From positions 124,001-188,000 of the forward strand of contig NZ_JABEND010000004.1 of NCBI RefSeq assembly GCF_013002705.1: a stretch of DNA of 64,000 nt, written 5' to 3'. Shown here one piece after another: positions 46,305 through 56,861 of the stretch (position 1 is its first letter; every line of letters begins with the position of its first letter). This DNA is from Nakamurella aerolata. GTDB taxonomy: Bacteria; Actinomycetota; Actinomycetes; Mycobacteriales; Nakamurellaceae. Under the pieces are notes generated by a model that made no database searches, had not been told where the DNA came from, and saw nothing but the letters and a program-made list of their open reading frames with translations. Position numbers and translations under genes: made by a program.

Positions 46305-47557
46305 GCACCCTCGGCAAGATCATCGGTACCGCGTCGGTGCTGACCGGGGCCGTCGGCGCCGTTGCGCTGGGCGGCGTGACGGCACAGCGGCGGGCGGTGC
46401 GGAGGTACCGGCAGTTGGCCGGCGACCAGGACACCGGCTTCGACTCGCTGGACGCCGACCGCAGCTACACGGTGGCCGCGCCGGACGGCGTCGCACTGCA
46501 CGTGGAAGAGGTCGGGCCGGTGGACGCCCCGCTGACGGTGGTGTTCGCCCACGGCTGGACGTTGCGGCTGGGGGCCTGGCACTTCCAGCGGATCGCCTTG
46601 TCCGGCAACCGTTCTGCCGCCGAGTACGCCGCCCGGCGGGTGGCAGCGACCACCGCCGAACCAGCCGGCGCCGGCGCCGCCGCCGGGGCAGACCCGGAGG
46701 AGCTGCCGGGATTACCGGACTCGCAACACGGCGAGCTGCCCGATCGGGAGCTGCCGACGCTGCGGCTGGTGTTCTTCGACCAGCGCTCCCACGGCAAGTC
46801 GGGCCGGGCCGGGTCGGGTCGCTCGACCATCGCCGCGCTGGCCGAAGATCTCGACGCGGTGCTGGCCACCGCCGCGCCGACCGGGCGGGTGGTGCTGGTC
46901 GGGCACTCCATGGGTGGCATGGCGATCCTGCAGCTGGCCGCCGACCGGCCCGAGCTCTTCGGGTCGCCGGTGGCCGGATTCGCCCTGGTCGACAGCTCGG
47001 CGCAGTTCGCCTCGACGTCGTCACGACCGGCGCTGCTCGGCGGAAATCCGTTGGTACGAGCGGTCACTGCAACCGCGGGAAGGTACCCGCGGCTGTTCGA
47101 GCGCGGCCGGCCGCTGACCAGGGACGCGGTCTGGCTGCTGACCAGATCGTTCGGCTTCGCCGACCCCAATGTGCCGGCCGCAGTGGTCGACTACGTCGAT
47201 CAGATGATCTCGTCGGTGCCGGTGGACGTGATCGCGGACTTTCTGCCGGCGGTGCTGGGACATGATGTGCGCGAAGGACTTCCGGTGCTCGCTCCGCTGC
47301 CCGGCGTGGTGATAGTCGGCCAGGACGACAGGATGATCCCGCTGACCCAGTCCCAGGCGCTGGTCGACGCCCTGCCGCACACCGATCTGGTGGTGGTACC
47401 CGACGCCGGGCACAACGTGATGCTGGAAAGCCCCGATGTCACCACCGACGCGCTGCGCGAGCTGATCCGACGGGTGGCGCGCGCACCGGAGCCGGCCAAG
47501 AATCCCGCCGGAAAATCGACCCGGAAGCGATCGGTCAACAAGCGGGCCGGCCGGTGA
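46301..47557 (+). CDS. Alpha/beta hydrolase
   Basis: A 418-residue protein. The N-terminus (IIGTASVLTGAVGAVALGGV) is hydrophobic and may anchor it in the membrane. The hydrolase core has FAHGWTLRLGAWHFQ, the nucleophile serine in LVGHSMGGMAIL, and HNVMLE for the histidine. An Ala/Gly-rich insertion lies near residues 110-150 and a basic Lys/Arg tail ends the protein. A hydrolase between alr and tsaE is common in actinobacteria, but its substrate is unknown. It is coupled by four-base overlaps to alr and tsaE. Confidence 0.88.
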   Translation: MSTLGKIIGTASVLTGAVGAVALGGVTAQRRAVRRYRQLAGDQDTGFDSLDADRSYTVAAPDGVALHVEEVGPVDAPLTVVFAHGWTLRLGAWHFQRIALSGNRSAAEYAARRVAATTAEPAGAGAAAGADPEELPGLPDSQHGELPDRELPTLRLVFFDQRSHGKSGRAGSGRSTIAALAEDLDAVLATAAPTGRVVLVGHSMGGMAILQLAADRPELFGSPVAGFALVDSSAQFASTSSRPALLGGNPLVRAVTATAGRYPRLFERGRPLTRDAVWLLTRSFGFADPNVPAAVVDYVDQMISSVPVDVIADFLPAVLGHDVREGLPVLAPLPGVVIVGQDDRMIPLTQSQALVDALPHTDLVVVPDAGHNVMLESPDVTTDALRELIRRVARAPEPAKNPAGKSTRKRSVNKRAGR

Positions 47558-48045
47558 GCGAACACCTCGACGGCCTCGAGCGCACCGTCACCGTGCGGGT
47601 GGCGTCGCCGGAGCAGACGCTGCGGCTGGGACGCGAGATCGGCGCGCTGCTGCGCGCCGGCGACGTTGTTCTGCTCTCCGGAGAGCTCGGCGCCGGGAAA
47701 ACCACCATCACCAAAGGCATCGCCGATGGCATGGGCATCACCGACACCATCACCTCACCGACGTTCGTGCTGGCGCGAGTGCACAACGGCCCGCGGCTGC
47801 CGCTGGTGCACGTCGATGCCTACCGGCTCTCCGGTGCGATGGAACTGGACGACCTCGACCTCGACACCGACCTGGCCAGAGCCGCCGTCGTGGTCGAGTG
47901 GGGCGAGGACATCGCCGCCGACCTTGCCACAGACCCGTTGCACCTCAAGCTGTTTCGCGACGACGCCGACGAGAACTCCCGCCGGGTCGAGATTCGCTGG
48001 ACCGACCCCCGGTGGGCGGTGCTGGCCACCCAGCCGTCCAGCTGA
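47554..48045 (+). CDS. tsaE: t6A biosynthesis ATPase TsaE
   Basis: A 163-residue P-loop ATPase. LLSGELGAGKTTITKGIADG is Walker A, TSPTFVLARVH and LPLVHVDAYRLSG are family motifs, and VVVEWGED follows. It drives the TsaB-TsaD-TsaC cycle that places N6-threonylcarbamoyl on A37 of ANN-decoding tRNAs. The GTG start overlaps the hydrolase stop. TsaB, RimI and TsaD are encoded 2.6 kb downstream, separated by a lipoprotein gene and a LacI-type gene. Confidence 0.94.
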   Translation: MSEHLDGLERTVTVRVASPEQTLRLGREIGALLRAGDVVLLSGELGAGKTTITKGIADGMGITDTITSPTFVLARVHNGPRLPLVHVDAYRLSGAMELDDLDLDTDLARAAVVVEWGEDIAADLATDPLHLKLFRDDADENSRRVEIRWTDPRWAVLATQPSS

Positions 48046-48102
48046 TCCGTCGCCCCTACGGTGACCCGGCCGCGGATCAATCATCTCGCGGCGCTCGCCG
48101 TT

Positions 48103-48178
48103 GATCACAGCCGTTTCAGTACGTCACAACCGCTGCAGCAGGCTGGAACGGTTGTGCGGTCCTGGAACGGTTGTGATC
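48103..48178. repeat. Palindromic intergenic element, copy B (after tsaE)
   Basis: A 76-bp element with terminal inverted repeats of 17 bp (15 matching): GATCACAGCCGTTTCAG and CTGGAACGGTTGTGATC. Nested inside is a perfect 8-bp pair CACAACCG / CGGTTGTG (48125-48132, 48149-48156). Related to copy A at 44989-45068. It lies 58 bp after tsaE. Confidence 0.7.
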
Positions 48179-48330
48179 GAGCGGACGCTGGTTTGACGGG
48201 CGGGGTGCGAGTGCGTCGCTGGGGCAGCCCGCAGCAGGTCTTCGTGGTGCCGGTGTTGCCGGGCGAATCCCCTTGCGGCAGTTGACGACTCGCATGCAAC
48301 CGGAATGCCGCTGGTATCCGTCGTAGCGTC

Positions 48331-49431
48331 ATGACAGCAACAATGCGCCCTGGCCAACCCTCCGCGGCTCGCAGCGGGCGGCGACGCTCAACGCTGGTAG
48401 CCGGGGTGGTGACGTTCGCGATGCTGCTCGCCGGCTGCCAGCAAGCCGTGGACAGCGGCAGTGTCTCGGCGATCAGCAGCGCCCAGGTCGGTAGTGGTCA
48501 ACCCGGTGGCTCGGAGCGGGACGACTGCGCTGCGCCCACAGCATCGCCGCAAGACGCAACGTCGCCGCAAGACGCAACGTCGCCGCAAGACGCAACGTCG
48601 CCGCAGGGCACAGCGTCGCCGCAGGGCACAGCGTTGCAGCAGGACACGGCGTTGCAGCAGGACACCGCGTCGCGGCAGGGCACGGCGTCGCCGCAAGGCC
48701 CAGCGCCCAGAGCTCGGAAGCCCGTGCTCCGCATTGCCCTCGCCTCACCCTGGACCACCACGTGGCAGCGGGCGGACTCGCTGATCGTCTACGACGACAA
48801 CTCGATCGCCCGGTGGAATGCCGAGCGTGCTGACCCACAGCAGTGGGTGGGCCAGCTCGATGCCTGCCAGACCGAACAGCTGCAACAGCAGGCGAATGCC
48901 TTGCGCGGCTTGGACTTCGGTGTGCGCAGGGACATCATGGACGCCGCCGGTACCACCGTCAGCTCGACCGGTGCGGTCGGCTGGCCGACGTTGTCGCTGA
49001 ATGTGTATGCGCTGGCGCCGGACAGCGGCCCGGACGCAGGTCTGACGGCGGTCCAGCTGCAGAATCGGGAGCGGCTGGTCGGCTTCATCGCGCAGCTGGA
49101 GCGGGCTGCCGACCAGCAGGCGCCACCGTTGCTGCTGCGGGTGGTTGCCGACCCGAACGGGCCGGGCGGCAGCTCCGCCACCTCCGAATCGGGCACCCGG
49201 TTGCGGTGGCCGCTGGCCGAACCGCCGGCCTGGACGGGTCGCATCGGCGACCTGCGCTGTGCGGCGGTCGCCGGGCCGGACGCCGCGGCGGTGCTGACCG
49301 CGGTGCCGCAGGAGCAGCTGAGCGACAACGGGTACCCGTCGTCCTTCCGGATCGGTGTGCAGGGCTGGAGCGACCCGGCCGAGATCGGCGTCACCGTGCT
49401 GCTGCCCGGCGACACCGCGTGCGAATCGTGA
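48331..49431 (+). CDS. Lipoprotein with hexapeptide repeats
   Basis: A 366-residue exported protein. LVAGVVTFAMLLAGC is a lipobox with Cys36. Residues ~70-125 consist of about nine six-residue repeats, mostly of the form TSPQDA, ASPQGT or ALQQDT, from an 18-bp DNA repeat. The C-terminal ~240 residues (PVLRIALASPWTTTWQRADS, GLTAVQLQNRERLVGFIAQL) look folded and hold two conserved-looking cysteines. No family recognised. It is convergent with the LacI-type gene and interrupts the usual tsaE-tsaB linkage. Confidence 0.8.
   Translation: MTATMRPGQPSAARSGRRRSTLVAGVVTFAMLLAGCQQAVDSGSVSAISSAQVGSGQPGGSERDDCAAPTASPQDATSPQDATSPQDATSPQGTASPQGTALQQDTALQQDTASRQGTASPQGPAPRARKPVLRIALASPWTTTWQRADSLIVYDDNSIARWNAERADPQQWVGQLDACQTEQLQQQANALRGLDFGVRRDIMDAAGTTVSSTGAVGWPTLSLNVYALAPDSGPDAGLTAVQLQNRERLVGFIAQLERAADQQAPPLLLRVVADPNGPGGSSATSESGTRLRWPLAEPPAWTGRIGDLRCAAVAGPDAAAVLTAVPQEQLSDNGYPSSFRIGVQGWSDPAEIGVTVLLPGDTACES
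48541..48705. repeat. 18-bp tandem repeat inside a lipoprotein gene
   Basis: About nine in-frame units of 18 bp, with core TCGCCGCAAGACGCAACG. The first three are nearly identical and later ones diverge (GGGCACAGCG, TTGCAGCAGGACAC). It encodes the Pro-Gln-Asp/Gly hexapeptide stalk. Confidence 0.8.
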
Positions 49432-49458
49432 GGGTCGTCCGGCGGGGGCACCGGCCGC

Positions 49459-50529
49459 TCAACGAGCCGGGGTGGAATCGCGCACGGTGACCTCGCAGCG
49501 CACCGGAACATGCCGGGGGGTGGCGTCGCTGGAGTCGTGCCCGGTCTCCAACGCGAGATCCATGGCCAGCACACCGATCTCGTCCAGCGGCAGGCTCACC
49601 GTTGTCAGCGCCGGCCGAATGTCGCGGAGCATCGGCACGTCCTCGAAACCGGCCACCGCAACGTCGTCCGGGACCCGGTAGCCGCGCTCGGCGAGCGCCG
49701 CCATGGCGCCGATCGCCATCACGTCGTTCACCGCGAACACCGCGTCGAGCACGTCGGGATCGAGGCCCTGGTCGAGCAGTTCGGCCATGCCGACATAACC
49801 GCCGTCGCGCGAGTACGGCGCGCTCAGCACATGCTCGTCCGGCAGCGGCACCCCGGCTGCCGCCAGGCCGCGCCGGAATCCGGTCAACCGGTCTTCGCTC
49901 GTTGCCAGGTTTTCCGGCCCGGCCAGCACCGCGAAGCGCCGATATCCCAGTGATACCAACAGTCCTGCCATCCGGGCGGCACCGTCGATGTTGTCGATCA
50001 CCACCGAGTGCACGCCCGGCATGGCCCGGCCGACAGCGGCGACGCGGCCACCGCCGGCGATGAACTCGTCCACCTCTGCGGCCAGCGCCCGCTCGGCCTC
50101 GAGATCGGTGAACCGCGACCCGGCGAGCACCGCAACGCTGGCCCGCTGGTGCCGCAGCTGGTTCAGGTGCCGGATTTCCATGGCCGGATCGCCGCCGGTG
50201 GCCGCAACGCTGACGATCAGGTCGGCGGCGGCGCTGCGGGCCATCACGCCGGCGGCGACCGCCGCGGCGAACGGATCGGCGATGTCAGGGACCAGCAGCC
50301 CGACCGTGCTTGACCGTCCGCGCGACATCGCCTGGGCCGCGGAATTGGGGACGTAGTGCAGCGCCCGCGCTGCCTCGAGCACCCGCGCCGCCAACTCGGC
50401 CCGCACCGTGCGTCCCGGCGCGCCGTGCAGAGCCCGCGATGCCGTCGCCGGCGACACCCCGGCCGCCCTGGCCACATCGGCGAGGGTCGGTCCGCCACCG
50501 AACGGTGGGCGGGCGCTCGGTCCGGTCAC
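49459..50529 (-). CDS. LacI-family transcriptional regulator
   Basis: A 356-residue repressor. The N-terminal helix-turn-helix is PTLADVARAAGVSPATASRA, with the hinge LHYVPNSAAQAMSRGRSSTV. The periplasmic-binding-protein fold follows, from VGLLVPDIADPFAAAVAAGV to VAVAGFEDVPMLRDIRPALT. It should sense a sugar, but no sugar uptake or catabolic gene is adjacent, so its target is elsewhere. GTG 50529 follows GGAGG. Divergent from tsaB. Confidence 0.92.
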   Translation of the reverse strand: MTGPSARPPFGGGPTLADVARAAGVSPATASRALHGAPGRTVRAELAARVLEAARALHYVPNSAAQAMSRGRSSTVGLLVPDIADPFAAAVAAGVMARSAAADLIVSVAATGGDPAMEIRHLNQLRHQRASVAVLAGSRFTDLEAERALAAEVDEFIAGGGRVAAVGRAMPGVHSVVIDNIDGAARMAGLLVSLGYRRFAVLAGPENLATSEDRLTGFRRGLAAAGVPLPDEHVLSAPYSRDGGYVGMAELLDQGLDPDVLDAVFAVNDVMAIGAMAALAERGYRVPDDVAVAGFEDVPMLRDIRPALTTVSLPLDEIGVLAMDLALETGHDSSDATPRHVPVRCEVTVRDSTPAR

Positions 50530-50674
50530 CGCACACCTCCTCGCTGGCCACGGGCAGCTCAACCGTAGGCGATCAACGGGCGCGTGCTGTGCCGGTCGGT
50601 CGCGCCGGCTTGCCGGCCGGACCGCCGTGCCGCTCGGCACAACCGGGTGGACGCTGACCGCCCCGCGATTTCCC

Positions 50675-50680
50675 TAGACT
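50675..50680 (+). promoter_or_regulatory. -10 box upstream of tsaB
   Basis: TAGACT ends 9 nt before the tsaB ATG, giving a leaderless or very short leader for the tsaB-rimI-tsaD operon. Confidence 0.4.
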
Positions 50681-50689
50681 TGACCGATC

Positions 50690-51445
50690 ATGCTGGTACT
50701 CGCGCTGGACACCGCAACTCCCGTCGTCACCGCGGCGGTGGTGCGGCTGCTCCGCCCCCACGAGCTGATCGACCCGGCAGGCACCGCCGCGACCTCAGCG
50801 CCGCAACCGACAGCGCCGCGACCGACAGCGCCGATCAGCGTGCTCGCCGAAGCCAACGTCGATGACGCGTTCGCGCACGCCGAACGGCTGTTGCCGCTGG
50901 CGGAATCGGCGCTGGCGCAGGCGGGTGTCGAGCTGGGGCAGCTGGACGCCATCGTGGTCGGGGTGGGCCCCGGGCCGTTCACCGGTCTGCGGGTGGGAAT
51001 CGCCACCGCCGCGGCGCTCGGCGATGCGCTCGGCATCTCCGTGTACCCGGTGCCCAGCCACCTCGGCACCGCCCTCGGCGCCGAGGTGGCCGAACCTTTT
51101 CTTGTCGTCACCGACGCCAGGCGCCGCGAGGTGTACGTGTCGGCGTTCGCGCCCGGCTCCTGCGGGGCCTTGCGGACGCAGGCCGGGCCGGAGGTGCTGC
51201 GTCCCGCCGATCTGGCCGCGTTCTGCGCCACCCTGCCGCAGCAGCCGACGGCCGTCGCCGGGGCCGGGGCGGTGCTGGCCGGGCTCGACCTGCCCGAGCT
51301 GCCGGCCGGGTCCGCCGGTCTCGGGCTGGTCCGCGCGGCCGCCCGCGACCTGCTCACCGGCGCGGTCCCGGCACCGCCGGTGCCGCTGTACCTGCGGCGC
51401 CCGGACGTCACCGAACCCAGCGCCAGCAAGTCGGTGCTGGCATGA
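50690..51445 (+). CDS. tsaB: t6A biosynthesis protein TsaB
   Basis: A 251-residue ASKHA-fold protein that partners TsaD in tRNA threonylcarbamoylation. LVLALDTATPVVTAAVV starts the fold and AIVVGVGPGPFTGLRVGIAT is the signature. A ~20-residue Pro/Ala/Thr repeat (APQPTAPRPTAP) is inserted near residue 40. It overlaps the rimI gene by four bases. Confidence 0.94.
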   Translation: MLVLALDTATPVVTAAVVRLLRPHELIDPAGTAATSAPQPTAPRPTAPISVLAEANVDDAFAHAERLLPLAESALAQAGVELGQLDAIVVGVGPGPFTGLRVGIATAAALGDALGISVYPVPSHLGTALGAEVAEPFLVVTDARRREVYVSAFAPGSCGALRTQAGPEVLRPADLAAFCATLPQQPTAVAGAGAVLAGLDLPELPAGSAGLGLVRAAARDLLTGAVPAPPVPLYLRRPDVTEPSASKSVLA

Positions 51446-52254
51446 CGAACGCCGGCGCGACGAATGCCGGCGTGACGGGCGCTGGCGTGACGGACGCCGG
51501 TGCAACGGGCGCCAGTGCGACGGGCACCGGTGTGATCACCGTCGAACCGATGCGCTGGTGGCACCTTGAGCAGGTGGTGGCGATGGAGGCGGAGCTGTTC
51601 GCCACCGACTCGCCATGGAGCGCCGAGATGTTCTGGTCGGAATTGGCAGCTGAGCACCACTACGTGGTGGCGACCGTTGCCGCGTCCACCCACGCCGGAA
51701 CCGCCGCCGGAACCGGCACCCCCGCCAGCACCAACCCGGCCAGCAGTGCCGGCCATCGTGGTGCAGGTGGCGGCAGTGCAGATCACGGCAGTGCGGATCA
51801 CCGCACCGTTGTCGGTTACGCCGGCCTTGCCGTGCTCGGCAGCGCGCCACACGACGATAGCGCCGAGGTCCGCACCATCGGCGTTGCCGACGCGTTGCGC
51901 GGGCGCGGGCTGGGTCGTCGGCTGCTGCGGAACCTGCTCGCCGCAGCCGGGTCGCGCGCGGTGCTGCTCGAGGTCCGCACCGACAACGATGCCGCCATCT
52001 CGCTGTACCGCTCGGAGGGATTCGAGTTGCTGCACCGCCGGCGCCGCTACTACCAACCGTCGGGTGCCGACGCCTACACCATGCTCCGGCCAGCTGGTGG
52101 TTCTGCTGGTGGTCCCGGAACCCCGGACGCACCGTCATCTCAAGCGGAAACCAAGCACCCGGAAACCAAGCACCCGGAAACCAAGCACCAGGAAACCAAG
52201 CATCGAGAAACCAAGCATCGAGAAACCAAGTACAGCAAGGAATCTGCACGATGA
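51442..52254 (+). CDS. rimI: RimI-like ribosomal-protein N-acetyltransferase with repeat-expanded ends
   Basis: A 270-residue GNAT protein. The acetyl-CoA site is [20 protein letters not shown], with [20 protein letters not shown] and [11 protein letters not shown]. Its first ~30 residues are a degenerate repeat of [10 protein letters not shown] units. A Gly/Thr/His-rich insertion interrupts the GNAT fold near residues 80-120. The last ~35 residues are [10 protein letters not shown] repeats encoded by six 15-bp units. Bacterial RimI acetylates S18, but actinobacterial relatives in tsa operons may modify other proteins. It overlaps tsaB and tsaD by four bases each. Confidence 0.9.
   Translation: MTNAGATNAGVTGAGVTDAGATGASATGTGVITVEPMRWWHLEQVVAMEAELFATDSPWSAEMFWSELAAEHHYVVATVAASTHAGTAAGTGTPASTNPASSAGHRGAGGGSADHGSADHRTVVGYAGLAVLGSAPHDDSAEVRTIGVADALRGRGLGRRLLRNLLAAAGSRAVLLEVRTDNDAAISLYRSEGFELLHRRRRYYQPSGADAYTMLRPAGGSAGGPGTPDAPSSQAETKHPETKHPETKHQETKHRETKHRETKYSKESAR
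52147..52236. repeat. 15-bp tandem repeat at the 3' end of rimI
   Basis: Six in-frame copies of GAAACCAAGCACCCG, with point changes, start every 15 bp from 52147 to 52222. They are A-rich compared with the rest of the gene and encode ETKHP-like units. Confidence 0.9.
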
Positions 52255-53369
52255 CAGCGGCAGCAATCCCAACAACCCGCCGCCGGCAACCGGAGCCGCT
52301 GCGGCCTGGTGCTGTTGTGCTCGGCATCGAATCGTCGTGTGACGAAACCGGTGTCGGCCTGGTGCGGATGGGGGAGCGGGACCCGGCCACCGGCCAGCCG
52401 CGGCTGGAACTGCTCGGGCACCAGTTGGCGTCGTCGTCGGATCAGCATGCCCGCTACGGCGGCGTCGTGCCGGAGATCGCCTCCAGGGCGCATCTGGAAG
52501 CTATGCAACCGACGATGGCTGCGGCGTTCGCCAAGGCCGGCATCGATCGCGATCAGGTGGACGCGGTTGCCGTCACCTGCGGCCCCGGCCTGGCCGGCGC
52601 GCTGCTGGTCGGGGTGGCCGCCGCCAAGGCCTACGCCGCCGGCTGGGACCTGCCGCTCTACGGGGTGAACCACCTCGCCGGGCACATCGCCGCTGACACC
52701 CTTGAGCACGGGCCGCTGCCGGCAAACACCTTGGCACTGCTGGTGTCCGGTGGTCACACCCAGCTGCTGCGGGCCGGTGATCTCGGCACCAACCTCGAGC
52801 AGCTCGGCAGTACCGTCGATGACGCGGCCGGGGAGGCGTACGACAAGGTGGCGCGGCTGCTCGGCCTCGGCTACCCGGGCGGTCCGGTGATCGACCAGCA
52901 GGCTGCCGCCGGAGACCCTGCCGCCATCGCCTTCCCGCGGGGGCTCACCGGCCCGCGCGACAACCCGTACGACTTCTCCTTCTCCGGGCTCAAAACCGCT
53001 GTCGCCCGGTACGTCGAGGGCAAGCGCCGGGCCGGCGAGCCGGTTCCGGTGGCCGACGTCTGTGCTTCGTTCCAGGAGGCGGTGGCCGACGTGCTGACGG
53101 CGAAGACCGTTCGCGCCGCCCGCGACATCGGGGCCGACACGGTGGTGATCGCCGGTGGTGTCGCCGCCAACGGGCGGTTGCGCGAGCTGGCCGAGATCCG
53201 TTGCGGTGACGCGGGTATCACCCTCCGCGTGCCCCGACCAGGGCTGTGCACCGACAACGGTGCGATGATTGCCGCCATCGGGGCGTTGGCGATCGCGGCC
53301 GGCGCCCAGCCCGCCGATCCGGCGCTGACCGGCAACCCCGGGCTGCCGGTGGCGACGGTGCACGTTTGA
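52251..53369 (+). CDS. tsaD: tRNA N6-adenosine threonylcarbamoyltransferase
   Basis: A 372-residue Kae1/TsaD protein that transfers the threonylcarbamoyl group to tRNA A37. [16 protein letters not shown] is the N-terminal motif. [10 protein letters not shown] carries the two metal-binding histidines, and [20 protein letters not shown] and [15 protein letters not shown] follow. The first ~20 residues are an extra basic leader. It is the last t6A gene in the operon tsaB-rimI-tsaD and overlaps rimI by four bases. Confidence 0.96.
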   Translation: MTAAAIPTTRRRQPEPLRPGAVVLGIESSCDETGVGLVRMGERDPATGQPRLELLGHQLASSSDQHARYGGVVPEIASRAHLEAMQPTMAAAFAKAGIDRDQVDAVAVTCGPGLAGALLVGVAAAKAYAAGWDLPLYGVNHLAGHIAADTLEHGPLPANTLALLVSGGHTQLLRAGDLGTNLEQLGSTVDDAAGEAYDKVARLLGLGYPGGPVIDQQAAAGDPAAIAFPRGLTGPRDNPYDFSFSGLKTAVARYVEGKRRAGEPVPVADVCASFQEAVADVLTAKTVRAARDIGADTVVIAGGVAANGRLRELAEIRCGDAGITLRVPRPGLCTDNGAMIAAIGALAIAAGAQPADPALTGNPGLPVATVHV

Positions 53370-53427
53370 GGTGAACCTGAGTCGGATTGAAGCTGAGTCG
53401 GGGTCGAAGTTGAGTCGAGGAGAGCTG

Positions 53428-53847
53428 ATGGAGCAACAGAACAGCGTCTGGGACATCGACGCGGTCGGGGCCTTCGCCCGGCGGCTGCTGGCCGCGGACC
53501 GCAGCCAGGCGGCCGAGCTGATCAACTCGGGGCTGCGCGGCGCCACCGAACCCGGCGACACCGTCGACGCCGGCGAGGCCGGCAACGGGATCGGCGCGGT
53601 CGCGGTGATCGCCGCCGACGTCTACCCGCAGGTGCTCGACGGCGCACCCGACACCGACCAGCTGCGCGCCAAGCTGCAGGACATGGACACCGAGCTGACC
53701 CCGGCGCGCCGGGTGGCGGGGCAGGCGGTGCTGGCCCGGGTCTCGCTGCCGCAGGGCAACGAGTGGCTGGACGGGCTGGCCGACGAGCAGCGCCAAGCGG
53801 CCCTGGCCGCGGTCGACGCGCTGGCCGGGTTAGTCGCCGCCGACTGA
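53428..53847 (+). CDS. Small protein resembling DUF4259
   Basis: A 139-residue protein starting MEQQNSVWDIDAVGAFARRL, with IGAVAVIAADVYPQVLDGAP and LPQGNEWLDGLADEQRQ. The layout (Trp-Asp start, Ala-rich helices, SxWxD-like end) is like DUF4259, a family of unknown function; this is a weak match by eye. ATG 53428 follows GAGGAG. An in-frame GTG at 53371, two bases after tsaD, is less likely. Probably cotranscribed with tsaD. Confidence 0.6.
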   Translation: MEQQNSVWDIDAVGAFARRLLAADRSQAAELINSGLRGATEPGDTVDAGEAGNGIGAVAVIAADVYPQVLDGAPDTDQLRAKLQDMDTELTPARRVAGQAVLARVSLPQGNEWLDGLADEQRQAALAAVDALAGLVAAD

Positions 53848-53892
53848 TCTGGTTGTTGCCGACGCGAGACCTGCGGGCCCGCTGTTGAACGC

Positions 53893-53917
53893 TGGCACTC
53901 TCCTGGGTAGAGTGCCA
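53893..53917. promoter_or_regulatory. CIRCE element (HrcA operator) upstream of groES
   Basis: TGGCACTC-N9-GAGTGCCA is a perfect inverted repeat with the exact 9-bp spacer of CIRCE (consensus TTAGCACTC-N9-GAGTGCTAA). It lies ~130 bp before groES. HrcA bound here would repress groESL outside heat stress. Confidence 0.9.
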
Positions 53918-54047
53918 ATCGACGGGGCGATGACGGCCGGCCGGCACCCGCGACGACGGTCGGTTGCTGATCCCCTCGGCTCGGCTGATGCTCCGTGGTG
54001 TCAGCTTCTTTCAGCAGTTTCCCGCACGAGAGAACAGGTCAAGCACA

Positions 54048-54347
54048 GTGGCGAAGGTGAACATCCAGCCGCTCGAGGACAAGATCCTCGTTCAGGCCAA
54101 CGAGGCCGAGACCACCACCGCATCCGGTCTGGTGATCCCCGATACGGCCAAGGAAAAGCCCCAGGAGGGCACCGTGCTGTCGGTCGGCCCCGGCCGGGTC
54201 GACGACAGCGGTAACCGCGTGCCGCTCGATGTCGCCGAGGGCGACGTCGTCATCTACTCCAAGTACGGCGGCACCGAGGTGCGCTACAACGGCGAGGAGT
54301 ATCTGATCCTGTCGGCACGCGACGTGCTGGCCAAGATCACCAAGTGA
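54048..54347 (+). CDS. groES: Co-chaperonin GroES
   Basis: A 99-residue protein starting [20 protein letters not shown], the normal start of actinobacterial GroES; longer in-frame starts are rejected. The mobile loop is [20 protein letters not shown] and the dome segment VYSKYGG-like is [20 protein letters not shown]. It caps GroEL during protein folding. Controlled by the CIRCE element; groEL follows after 236 bp. Confidence 0.97.
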   Translation: MAKVNIQPLEDKILVQANEAETTTASGLVIPDTAKEKPQEGTVLSVGPGRVDDSGNRVPLDVAEGDVVIYSKYGGTEVRYNGEEYLILSARDVLAKITK

Positions 54348-54517
54348 GCCGCACTCGGCCCGCGGCGCTGACCTGACCGTCGGCGGCCGCGGCGCCGAGG
54401 TGAGCCCGATGCGCGCCCCGCGGCCCGCCACCCGGCGGTGCAGCGGGGCGCGTGTTCGTTGCCTGCTGTCCGTTACCCGCTCGCGCTGGCTGGTCGCAAC
54501 CTGCCTGCCTGTTCTGA

Positions 54518-56212
<1,695 letters not shown>

Positions 56213-56244
56213 CCGCTGGGCTCGCCAACGTCATAGCTGGTCCA

Positions 56245-56282
56245 CTGCGGCCCCGCCGACCTTACGGTCGACGGGGCCGCAG
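56245..56282 (+). terminator. Strong hairpin terminator after groEL
   Basis: CTGCGGCCCCGCCGACC and GGTCGACGGGGCCGCAG pair over 17 bp with one mismatch around the loop TTAC. It begins 33 bp after the groEL stop. No T-run follows. Confidence 0.8.
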
Positions 56283-56573
56283 TGTTGCGCGGGGACAGTG
56301 GTGTGCCGGGTGGTGCGGGTCCGGGGCAGTGGGGAGCAGCTGCGGTGCCCATCGGCTGAATGTCCTTTAGCTGCAGGCAGTTTGCCGTATCGGCCGGTAC
56401 CGGGGTGGTTCGGCAATCCGAGTGCGGCCGCGTCACCGGGTCTTGGATTTGCCGCCGAGTCACGCTGGTTCGGCTCGAGGGGGCCTCACGTGTTCATCAG
56501 GAATGCATAAAAGTGCATCAAGAAGGCATCGGTCACCCGCGCTCGGCTGCCGCCGGCGGGCGGACCGGGCGGC
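56283..56573. other. Convergent intergenic region, groEL / whiB
   Basis: About 290 bp between the groEL terminator and the end of the convergent whiB gene. No open frame with normal codon bias, no second hairpin of note and no repeat was seen. Confidence 0.4.
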
Positions 56574-56861
56574 TCAGGACGAGTGGTGCGTGCGGTTGAT
56601 GATCGCGGCACGCTCGCCCTCGGACATGCCGCCCCAGATGCCGTAGGGCTCCTGGACGGCAAGGGCGTGGGCGCGGCACTGCGACAGCACCGGGCAGTCG
56701 AGGCAGATCGCCTTCGCCTTGGCCTCACGTTTCGCGCGGGCCGGCCCGCGCTCGCCCTCGGGGTGGAAGAAGAACGAGCTTGCCATCCCCCGGCACGAGC
56801 CGTGCAGCTGCCAATCCCACAGGTCAGCACTCGGGCCAGGGAGCCTGCGCATGTCTGCCAT
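56574..56861 (-). CDS. WhiB-family iron-sulphur regulator (WhiB3/WhiD-like)
   Basis: A 95-residue protein. The four [4Fe-4S] cysteines are C23, C53, C56 and C62 (GSCRGM; CLDCPVLSQC), and EPYGIWGGMSEGER is the WhiB G(V/I)WGG turn. LPGPSADLWDWQLHGSCRGM and FFHPEGERGPARAKREAKAK place it with WhiB3/WhiD rather than WhiB1. WhiB3 senses redox and NO in mycobacteria; WhiD is needed for spore septation in Streptomyces. It partners the principal sigma factor. The ATG at 56861 is chosen because the family starts there. Position beside a BldM-like gene matches Streptomyces. Confidence 0.93.
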   Translation of the reverse strand: MADMRRLPGPSADLWDWQLHGSCRGMASSFFFHPEGERGPARAKREAKAKAICLDCPVLSQCRAHALAVQEPYGIWGGMSEGERAAIINRTHHSS

